Below are positions 54,893 to 64,000 of a DNA stretch of 64,000 bases, in pieces. Numbering within the stretch: position 1 is the stretch's first letter; each line of letters starts with the position of its first letter. Origin of the DNA: Chromobotia macracanthus (Eukaryota > Chordata > Actinopteri > Cypriniformes > Botiidae). The stretch covers positions 607,501 to 671,500 of the forward strand of contig JAZGTH010000014.1 of NCBI GenBank assembly GCA_036877525.1. The letters run 5' to 3'. The notes under the pieces were generated by a model. That model was not told the origin of the DNA and did no database searches. It saw only the letters and a program-made list of their open reading frames with translations. A program made the position numbers and the translations under genes.

Positions 54893-57800
54893 CCTCATTC
54901 AACTGGATGTGATCAATTTCTGCTGTCTTACTGCCAAAGCTCGGGTGTGGTGAGACACTTTTACACACTCACAACAGACTGATGCAGCAGGCATGAAAAT
55001 GTACTGTTAAATATAGAGCTGGGCACCAAAGCCAGTATTCACATATATTTGCCATGATTTTGAGGTGTGTGAGATTAGAGAAGATGCAGGCAATCGTTTT
55101 TATGAAACAGAGCACAAAAAGTGTCACTGCACTTTTCTCTTGTTCATTCAGTAAGATTTAGTTTAGTTATCGTTCAGTTCATTTAGTTTAGTTAACAGCT
55201 GGTCAAGGTGTCGTCTTGTGGAAGCACTTGACTTCATATATAAACATCTTCACTTCAGTGATGCTGTTACTGCAAATGTTCACACTAGAGAAGATTGGAA
55301 CAGTGTTAATCTTGTAATCTTTTGTCTGAAAGTGTGGTTTGGAAAAGTCGAGTTATTGAGGGAGGCGTGCTCACAATCAACCGTCTCTGCTCAGCTGTGG
55401 TGTTTTAAAAGCCTTTCATTGGACTTGAGATGATTTAGCTGGTTTGGCAGGTTGTTCAGAATCCTGTTTGTGAACACTAATGTTTCATGCAGACTTTCTG
55501 TTGTCTGAAGGACTTCTCTAAGGATGTGACCTGTGTATGCATGCAGCAGTGGGGCTCTGTTGTTTGTTAACACAATGCTCCATGTTTCTCACTCATCTCC
55601 TGGGAATCTGGTAGCCCCTCAGCTCATTCTGGAATATTCTCATACTTCAGACTGACCAATGAGCCGCCACACCACTGATACAGACGTGGAGTGCCTGTAA
55701 TCTCCGCACATTCCAGTGCCAAACTTAAAAGAGTCACGAAATGATCATGGTAGAGTGAACCTTGTGTGCCTCATATTTCACCCCAAAATCAAAAGAAAAA
55801 ACTCACTCAAAATGAATTTATTTAAGTATTTCTTAGAAATTATAATCTTCAAAAAATTCCTTCTTTTGATTTTGGAGTGAAACATGACCAGAACATGACA
55901 GATTTCATGAGATTCCCTCAGGAACATCTCTGGGTATAGAATCACAAATCACAAAGACTTCTTATTCTGGTAAGACATTACGTTCAGCAAATTATCTCTT
56001 TGTAAATGTTCATCTGGAAAACATGTTGCAGAGTCTCCAGACTGCAGGAAGTGATGTCATAGTAGAGCTCATTGTCAGGCAAGTGTGACATTGTGAGTTA
56101 ATGAGTTAATCTCAGAGATGTGACTCCAGACGCACGAGTGATTAAAGTGGGGTCCTCTTTATATTACTGGAGCAAATTAATTATTATTACTATATATATC
56201 CAGAACAGATTTAAAATACCCTATATTCATGTACAGGGAAACCTGAGGTATTGATCAGAGAATGTTTCTCAAAGCCCAGAGGAGCTCTACATTATGTTCT
56301 GTTTAAATGTTTCTTATAAAGGTTTCTTCTATTTCAAGAGAAGTGTTCATATTAAGATCCTGTGAATGCAGGCTTTGGATTTTGGCAAATCTGAGCACAG
56401 TTTGAGACATTGTGGAGATATCTTCTGAAGGGGAGACATGTGAGATTACTGTTGGACAGTCTGAGGGGACGAAAGTCCTCATTGCTGTGAGAAACAGCGA
56501 AGAAACAGAGATGTTTTAGAGATCGTGTTATGAGAATATTCTCAAAACAATGAATTCTTTCTGTTCTTGAAAGCATCTGCATGTGTTTATCAGAGGTGAG
56601 TCTGTAAACCGTGAGTGATTCAGAGCTCTTATCTTCTGACCTGGACCATGTAAGGGGGATTTCTGGCTCTCTGCACATCTGTTAGCTGTATGTCACGCTA
56701 GCTGTGTGTGTTTGTTTCATGAACTAAACAAAACATAATAAGATAATGCAATGTTTTGGATTCCTGCCTCTGTACACAGAGTTCTGGCAAAGCTGTAAGT
56801 GAATTTGTCAGCTTGAAACACCAGCAGCTGTAGCTGTCAGGAGATTTCCACTCTTGTGTCTGAACTGTTGAACTTTTGTTCATGAATATTAATTCATGAA
56901 TATTAATTATGCTTGATTACATGCACATGATATCATAGGAGATGAGGTCAATGAACATTTGAATTAAGTGTCTTTCTATGGTTAAAAAGTTTTAATCATG
57001 GCTAGATTCACAGATGTGCATAGATGTGATAACTTTATACATAGTGAAGTTATGATGAAATCAACACTATTCTTATTTCCTGTTGAATTTTATGGGGTTT
57101 GTTATAAGTGATTTATCCAGGCATGTCAAAGAAAAGATGACCTGTTGACTCTTATAGTTTAACCCGTTCTGCACTGTCTTCAGGGTAAATTACACTTAAA
57201 TTATGTCTAATTTTCTAGAGGTAACACAGGTAACATCAGTGGAAGCTTTCCAACACGACAGTCATGAGAACTTTGTAGCCCTGGCAGAAGTCAGCTAAAA
57301 TACCAAGCTTCTCCTGATCTTTAGGAACATGTCCTTACATTCGTTTGTCCTCAACATCCCCAGCTGTTCTCCTGAGCCAGCGTTTAGATCACTGCGACTA
57401 TTGCTGAGTTTATTTTTGTCATTGTAATTTCCTCAGTCATTATCTTTTATCTTCATGCTGTTGGTGCTGTGGTGCAGAAACGTATGGTTTACATCTCGAG
57501 CTGTCTCACGTTTGGCTGATGGATTGTTGTTTTGCACTTACAGGATGTTTTATCAGGGATCTGATGTGACATCATGAGTGTCTGATGATGTAATGGGTCT
57601 TATCAGACACTGATGGTTTTAATGGCTTGTGTTCTTCCTAATGGAATCACAGACAGTTTAGCTTCAGTTCAGCATCATGTGTGTCCAGTACAGATGTTTT
57701 CTCATGGTTATCTGTGTTACAAATACTGATTCTTTGGTACAGAGTTGATGCTAAAACCACATTCTACATGTTACCCACATTACATGTATCTAATATACAG

Positions 57801-58427
57801 ACTCTGAACAACCGTTTTTTAATATTACACAATAATGTTGTCACTTGATTAAGTTAATATTTCACGTAACTAGGTATTACCGTGTTAGCATTAACTAGTG
57901 AAGTCTTGGCATTGTGACAGCTCTGTTTGTGGTCATGGCTGGTGACCAGTCTCAGTTTCTCCAGTTTTTTCTTCGTGTGTTTAATATCTAGAATCTTTTG
58001 GGTGATATGAACACAGGCAGTAGGAGCAGATGGTGCTTTTTATTTGCTGTTGGCGCTTTCTGTTCAGCACTCCTCGGCCACATTGTTACTTAGCAACACT
58101 AGAATCTACAGTATAGAGAAAGAGTCACCTCAGAACTTCAGCTACAGTGTGAGGAAACATGTTACTGTGGTCACTGATGTGTCCTCATGTTCTCATCTCT
58201 GACTGATCTGCTCAGTGTGAGTTTTTGAAAGCTCTTGAGTAGACAATTAAGAGTCCAGACACACCCAAACCATCACAGCTGGCATCGTACAGACTCATGT
58301 TTTAGGTTTGCGAGTGCCAAGCTACACGCCACACCTGGTGAGAATATTGGCAGAATGAAGATTAGTGATATCTCCTGACTGCACAGCATGTGTGTGTAGG
58401 TGTTTACAGACAGCCAGAGACTGCTGG
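54890..58427. other. sptbn1 intron 1, middle part B
   Basis: Single-copy intronic sequence; no exon or RNA gene seen. Confidence 0.4.
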
Positions 58428-58764
58428 AGTGTGTGTGTGTGTGTGAGAGTGTCTGTGTAAGAGTGTCTGTGTGTGTGTGAGAGTGTCTGTGTGAGAGTGT
58501 CTGTGTGCGTGTGTGTCTGCGTGTGTGTCTGCGTGTGTGTCTGCGTGAGTCTGCGTGAGTCTGTGTGAGTCTGTGTGTGCGTGTGCGTGCGTGTGCGTGC
58601 GTGTGCGTGTGTGTGCGTGTCTGTGTGTCTGTGTGTCTGTGTGTCTGTGTCTGTCTGTGTCTGTCTGTGTCTGTGTGTGTCTGTGTGTGTCTGTGTGTGT
58701 GTGTGTGTGTGTGTGTCTGTGTGTGCCTGTGTGTGTCTCTGTGTGTGCGTGTGTCTGTGTGTCT

Positions 58765-58795
<31 letters not shown>

Positions 58796-58797
58796 TC
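58428..58797. repeat. Imperfect (GT)n/GTCT microsatellite
   Basis: About 370 bp of GT mixed with GTCT and GC steps. Open Cys/Val and His/Thr frames across it are repeat artefacts. Confidence 0.93.
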
Positions 58798-58880
58798 TGC
58801 GTGGGCTGAAGCAGGAGGTGGAGGGGTTCAGAAGAATGAAGGTTCGGCCCACTTCTCCAGCAGCAGACCACAGTGTCACG

Positions 58881-58894
58881 GTAACCTAGGCAAC
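58881..58894. promoter_or_regulatory. X-box match in sptbn1 intron 1
   Basis: GTAACCTAGGCAAC fits the RFX consensus GTNRCC-N(0-3)-RGYAAC with a 2-bp spacer. It is single-copy and outside the neighbouring GT repeat. Motif evidence only. Confidence 0.45.
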
Positions 58895-61800
58895 CCATTG
58901 TGAACCAGAACACCAATACTGTCCCACGCATATGCATTGACATCGAAGCTGTTTCTGTTCTTCTAAATGTGATGTTGAAGAGGGCTCTGCTCTCCTTTAC
59001 AGAAATTACCATAGTAACCACAGTTTCTGCCAGAATATGAGTTACTGAAATGATTCATTCTGATTGGCTGGTCCTGTATTATTGCTGCTTTTACATGCGC
59101 TGAATGTTACACTTCAGGTTACTCACCATTAATGCTGCAGTCATGAAGGGAATGTTAATACTTTTCTAGGTGATCTGACTTCTTATTTTATACCTGATAA
59201 ATAATAATAAAACAGGTTAAAAAGCCTCTGGGAAACTTAGACCAGCAGTAAAACTATGACAACCCTGATATTAGTCAACACCGCTATCAAAAAAAGTCTT
59301 AAATACTGAACAGCATTACCAAGTTTTTTACATGGTACATTAGCAGAATATTCATGTTAATATACGTTTACTTCTGACTGAAGGGTATATGAGGGGTTCT
59401 GAACACCAGAGGTGTTGTAGAGACCCGCCTGCTGGGATTTAAACGGAGACACATGAATATAATCCAGACATCTTAAAGCTCCAGTGAGAGAAACAGGCTT
59501 TGTGCTGGAGTTTGATGGGTTTCCACACAATAAAACTCTTTCACTCATTGGGTGATACTGAAGTTCCCAAGGATGCTGGTTGCCATGACGATGCCACATG
59601 TTTGTGACTGAGCTTCTGCTGAAGCTCCACTCGTGTGAAGAACGAATCTCACAAAAAGTCCCTATAAAAGTCTGTCACATTTCACCCCACAATCAAAAGA
59701 TGAAGTAAAATATTATTTCACATTAAACACCCCTTTCAATACAAAAACTAGACTTTTATTTTTTATTTCTTTCTGATTTTCATTACTGTCACAGGTTACA
59801 GATGTCATAATTACAGAATAAAAAAGATACTTTGTGGAGAAAATGTTCTTCAATTCAAATAATCTTTAGGTGTGTGATATCTGCTTAATCATGTGGTGAT
59901 AAATGGATGTTAAGCAGTGAGTGTCTTTCTGAATCTGTGTGTGTCTCTGAAACTGACCTCTAAGGTTTTTAGACATTTACTCAAAGCCTGGAAGATCTGG
60001 TTCCTCATGAAAGTCTTCATAAACAGACTGAGATTTGTATTGTTTTCATGAAACGCTGCCCTCTCCTGGAGCTCAGATGCTTTAACCTCATGTGAATAAC
60101 ATGAATCTATGGAAACGCTCTCAGCGTGTCCGGTGTTTGTGGCTTTTTTCTGTTTCACTATGAGATAAAATTACGTTTTGGGCAGATGTTTACAATGCTC
60201 TCACCATGATTACTGGCTTCAGTCAGGACAGTGAGACTCAAAGCTGTCATAACACATCTGAGTCCAGATCAGTCACGGCTGGTTTTGGGCTGTTGTACGT
60301 GCAGGAGGCATGAGGAGTTGGCCTGCATTCGTTGGCTGTGATCAGGATTTCTCTCTCAGTTCACTGAGCGGGGGTCGATCGCCCCTTGAGAACCGTTTAC
60401 ATGAAATAATTTGGCTGGAGTTGAAATTTCCGGATTCATACTCATTCATAATGGCTTCTTTACTGTGTCGTCAAAGAGGTTTTGAGAGAGAGGGGCAACA
60501 AATGCAGAAAAGTGCAACACAGGGCATTTGTGAAAGCTGCAGTGTTATCTGAAACTCAGTGTTCATTTCCTGGAGCAGAAACATTCACAAAGTAAATAGA
60601 GAGAGGGAGAGATGGTTGTGGCCCAGTGCTGATCATCAGAACTGATGGCATCCATTTTAGTTTGAACATGAAATCAATCAGGGATGTGAAGGCCAGTTCT
60701 GCTTTTAAACACTATAAAAGCTTTCATAAATATACTGAAAAAACATCTCAATCAATAACAATGTTCTGTAAGGAAAGGCAATGTTCCTGTGTCATCTTTT
60801 TTCGTGAAATGACCTTGTTGACGAATGGCCAATAACAATGTTAAAGTCTGCTATTTTAAGAAAAATCTGATAAAATGACACATTTATCTCAATCAATAAA
60901 CTGCTCACAAATAATTTCATCAGCTTGAACTATTACAACAATTTCACTGTTTCATTATTTGACCATTATTTTTAATGGTTTTTGAAGGCTTTGGGGTGGG
61001 CTGATCATGGTCATTTTTGGTAAAGGAGGCCCCATCCTAAACATGTGACGTGTGTCCAGCCAGATCATGTGAATACTCAACTTTAAAGACAGCGTGAAAC
61101 AAACAAACAACTGTTGTCGTGGTTATTTTTGTAACTAGATTTTCTGTAATCTGGTAGCTCGAGAGTTTGTGCTTTTTGTATAGCAGTGTAATGTCAAAAC
61201 AATCAGAGAAAACATCTTCATAATGCTGTTTACCAGCTAATGAAATCTGTGGAGAGAGATGGAAGATGAAATCGCCTGTAATGGTCTTTCAGAGAAAGAG
61301 AGAGAGACGGAGAGAGAGCTGAGAGTTTCAGTGCAGATTGTCCTGCAGATTGTGAGTGTTCGCAGCACTGCTGTTATAAAACCTCTGCAGACGGACCAGC
61401 ACTGCAGCGCCTGCATGCGAATACTAATACTGCTGGTGACCTCAGCAGTGCGGCTGGAATGAAGAAGTGTTAGTGTGGTCTCAGCTGTAACATCTTCATA
61501 CAATAACACTGGTAAATCTCATGATTAAATCCTCAGGATGAGCTCAGGCAGCTCTCATACTGTATGTATAGATCTTCCCGCTGTGGAGGTAGCCAGTGTT
61601 AGGAACAGATGGTTATCCTGTTATATTTTTAATATATGCCATTGTTTTTTTATATTTATATGCAACTGTATGTACCAAAAGATACCAGACGGCGTTTTAG
61701 TACAGTTGTAGTTGTTCCATGTTATCACAATAGCATGGCACATTCATTTCAGTACCCATGGTATACATGAAAGTAACAATGTTTTACTTTTTAGAAATGA

Positions 61801-62126
61801 ACAATAGAGTTGCCATGTTTTTCCATGGTGAAAATGTGAAGTTAATCAACACAAAGTAGCAAAGACTTCACTGTAGTGCAAACACATATGCACTGCATTT
61901 ACAGCTGCATAAACAGCTACACTGCGTTTACACTTCGCAGTGGTACAGTTATATTTAAGCAACTACGCCACCAGCCATTTCTAGGGCATGAGTGTTACTG
62001 ATAAAATCATGATAAAAATGATAAAAATGATAAAAATGCCCTGGAAACTCTTTTCCAAGAGTTGTGCTGCTATGATAACCTTGTGTTCTTCTGGTGTGAT
62101 TTTAGTGTCGCATTGCTCTCGTGCAG

Positions 62127-62130
<4 letters not shown>
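58895..62130. other. sptbn1 intron 1, right part
   Basis: Single-copy intronic sequence; no exon or RNA gene seen. A short AAAATGAT tandem repeat is near 62010-62036. Confidence 0.4.
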
Positions 62131-62171
<41 letters not shown>

Positions 62172-62298
62172 GACAGAGAGAAAGAGGGAGAAAGAGAGAG
62201 AGAGGGAGAGAGACAGAGAGAAAGAGAGAGAGGGAGAGAGACAGAGGGGGGAGGGAGAGAGAGAGAGAGAGAGGGAGACAGAGACAGAGAGAAAGAGG

Positions 62299-62330
<32 letters not shown>

Positions 62331-62364
62331 AGACAGAGAGAGAAGGGAGAGAGACAGAGGGGAG

Positions 62365-62398
<34 letters not shown>

Positions 62399-62488
62399 CA
62401 GAGAGAAAGAGAGAAAGAGAGGGAGAGAGACAGAGAAGAGAGGGGAGAGAGACAGAGGGGGAGAGAGAGAGAGGGGGAGAGAGAGAAA
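62131..62488. repeat. (GA)n/GGGA microsatellite
   Basis: About 360 bp of purine-only GA repeats with GGGA, GAAA and GACA interruptions. The related open frames (Arg/Glu, Ser/Leu/Pro) are artefacts. Confidence 0.95.
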
Positions 62489-62655
62489 GGTGGGCTGTGA
62501 GATTTGGAGTTGTGTGGGAGGTATTTGAAGAAAAAGGTCACACAGGAATACATCAGTGTTTTTTATTTTATACAACCGATGCCTGATGGTAGGAAAATAA
62601 ACACTGTTACTCACTGAAGTGGGGCCTCTGCTAAGCATGCATGAAACACTAAGAG

Positions 62656-62657
<2 letters not shown>

Positions 62658-62691
<34 letters not shown>
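62658..62691. repeat. (CA)n microsatellite
   Basis: About 34 bp of pure CA in sptbn1 intron 1. Confidence 0.95.
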
Positions 62692-62694
<3 letters not shown>

Positions 62695-63530
62695 CGTGGT
62701 GGAGGCTATCATAACCTGCGGATGTTTTAGGGCAGACTGCTGACAGTGAGAGTTTGTGTACACACATACAGAAAGTATTCGCTGAGGTCATCAAGCTCAG
62801 ATTCACTCAGCAGTTTGAATGCAGACTGCCTGTTAATTAGCAGAACACGGCTGAAGTCAGCAGATCAGGTGAGGGAAAAGGATGTTATTGTGGTCTGTCC
62901 ACTAGCTGCCCAGCCCATCGTTGTTATGAATTATCCTGCAAGTGAGAAACAGTCAGTGATTGCGCTTATGTACCGTTTGACATTGACATAGCACACAGGG
63001 CAGTTCTCAGGCTGTCCAAAAGGTGGCAGCACATCCTTAAAGCTCTGACTCAGAACATGGGCTCAGTGGGATGGGTGGATTGATGGAGAGATGGAGGGCT
63101 GGGGAAGCAGCTCTCTCAAATTAGACAGGATGAGTGAGTGGATGGTAATAAGTGCCGTGTTTTTGCAGTGGTCAGCAATCCACAGCGGACAATTAAGAGC
63201 CATATTCAGTCTCTCTCAGACTCGTAAGAGACTCTCAGCACTGTTACTGAGTCACTGATAAAAGCAAAATCAACATGAGAATAAAAGTGATTCCATTTAC
63301 TTTCATAATGTACAGTACAAGGGTAACCATATGATTTTATCATAAACAATATGTTTTTTTTAAAACTGTAGATTTCCCCCCACTGTCAGGTTTACTGTGG
63401 ACCTGTGCTTCTTTATATCTGTTATATTCACTGTACCTGAAATAACCTTTGACCCTCTGTCTTGTTCAGCAGGGCTTCAGTGGAAGCTGCTCATGAGGAA
63501 GTGTGAAGGGTGAAGAGGTCTGAGGTCAGG

Positions 63531-63675
63531 ATGACGACAGTAGCCGCAGAATACGAGCACATGGAGATCCAGCAGCAGTACCAGGACAGTGTGAACAACC
63601 GCTGGGATGATGAGTGGGACAATGAGAACAGCTCGGCCCGACTGTTTGAGCGCTCCCGCATCAAAGCTCTGGCAG
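63531..63675 (+). CDS. sptbn1: Beta-II spectrin, first coding exon (partial gene)
   Basis: This is the first coding exon of non-erythrocytic beta spectrin 1, the subunit that pairs with alpha-II spectrin in the membrane skeleton and binds actin through an N-terminal pair of calponin-homology domains. Forty-eight residues are visible, MTTVAAEYEHMEIQQQYQ to RLFERSRIKALA, plus one base of the next codon. They match the conserved SPTBN1 N-terminus (EIQQQY, VNNRW, DNENSSARLFERSRIKALA). The donor GTGAGT at 63676 is ideal and the acceptor CAGCAG ends at 63472, leaving 58 nt of 5' UTR in this exon. The calponin-homology domains and the 17 spectrin repeats lie beyond the window. The upstream CpG-island exon ending at 48052 is the probable exon 1, so intron 1 is about 15.4 kb. 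Confidence 0.93.
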
Positions 63676-64000
63676 GTGAGTGAAAAATTCACAGCACACA
63701 CTGCACTTTAGTTCAGAACACGCCTTATATATAAGACTTTTATATTAATGTGTTTAAAAAAACATCAGCAGGAATCAGACGTGTATGAAATAAGCTCTGT
63801 GTTTCTGTTGAAGGAGTCTGATTATGTGAGGTGTGGCAGATCTTCAGCAGGTCCGGTGTGGAGCAGGTCTGATGTGTTTTCGTTGGCTCCTGAAGGTGTC
63901 TGAAATGGCTGATCTTGAAAACATTAGGGCTTCAGACTCATGAGGGCAGAGAGAGGCAGTTATCAGATCAGCACCAGACGAGCTTTCTTTGTTCAGATTG
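63676..64000 (+). other. sptbn1 intron 2 (start)
   Basis: Intronic sequence after the first coding exon, running off the window. Nothing else seen. Confidence 0.7.

Noticed and set aside
62102..62806. 234-codon Ser/Leu/Pro-rich frame
   Set aside because: GA microsatellite; no signal peptide or domain beyond the low-complexity run.

Overview
The window is nuclear DNA from a ray-finned fish, most likely a cypriniform teleost. The sequence shows spliced vertebrate genes with consensus GT/AG introns, many CA/GT, GA and longer tandem arrays, one tRNA-derived SINE-like insert, and a FoxG gene that is a relative of FOXG1 rather than FOXG1 itself. There is no prokaryotic, viral or CRISPR content. 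The species cannot be named from the sequence.

Layout: (1) 205-951 (+), two exons of a Ral GTPase (RALB-like) gene damaged by two deletions and lacking its last exon, read as an unprocessed pseudogene. (2) 3411-7271 (-), a complete 12-coding-exon equilibrative nucleoside transporter, closest to SLC29A1/ENT1, with a probable TATA-type promoter near 7.8 kb. (3) About 8-30 kb, a gene-poor interval with simple repeats, a SINE and complex single-copy stretches; it flanks a developmental transcription factor, so distant enhancers are a fair expectation but are not proven here. (4) 30659-31681 (-), an intronless FoxG forkhead gene with a G-rich array just upstream. (5) 35521-42226 (+), acylphosphatase (acyp2-like), four exons, with a 2.35-kb minisatellite in its last intron. 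(6) 44072-46588 (+), a four-exon small gene whose position and size fit C2orf73 (renamed CIMIP6, as I recall), with a textbook RFX X-box 55 bp before its ATG. (7) About 47.9 kb to the window end (+), the 5' end of sptbn1 (beta-II spectrin): a CpG-rich promoter with a non-coding first exon, a 15.4-kb first intron, and the first coding exon at 63531-63675; the rest lies beyond the window.

The order acyp2 - C2orf73 - sptbn1 matches human chromosome 2p16, so this is an old conserved block, here with a FoxG gene on its left flank. The genes do not form a pathway: they are a nucleoside transporter, a forebrain-type repressor, a small cytosolic phosphatase, a probable ciliary protein and a membrane-skeleton protein that are merely neighbours. 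The most interesting signals are regulatory: a 6 x 40-bp array of 12-bp-palindrome cAMP response elements ending at a TATA box inside sptbn1 intron 1; the X-box at the probable ciliary gene; and a TCTCGCGAGA palindrome paired with a full CTCF consensus between the FoxG gene and acyp2, which looks like a domain boundary. I found no wholly new biological system. All splice models are read by eye and checked only for phase and length.
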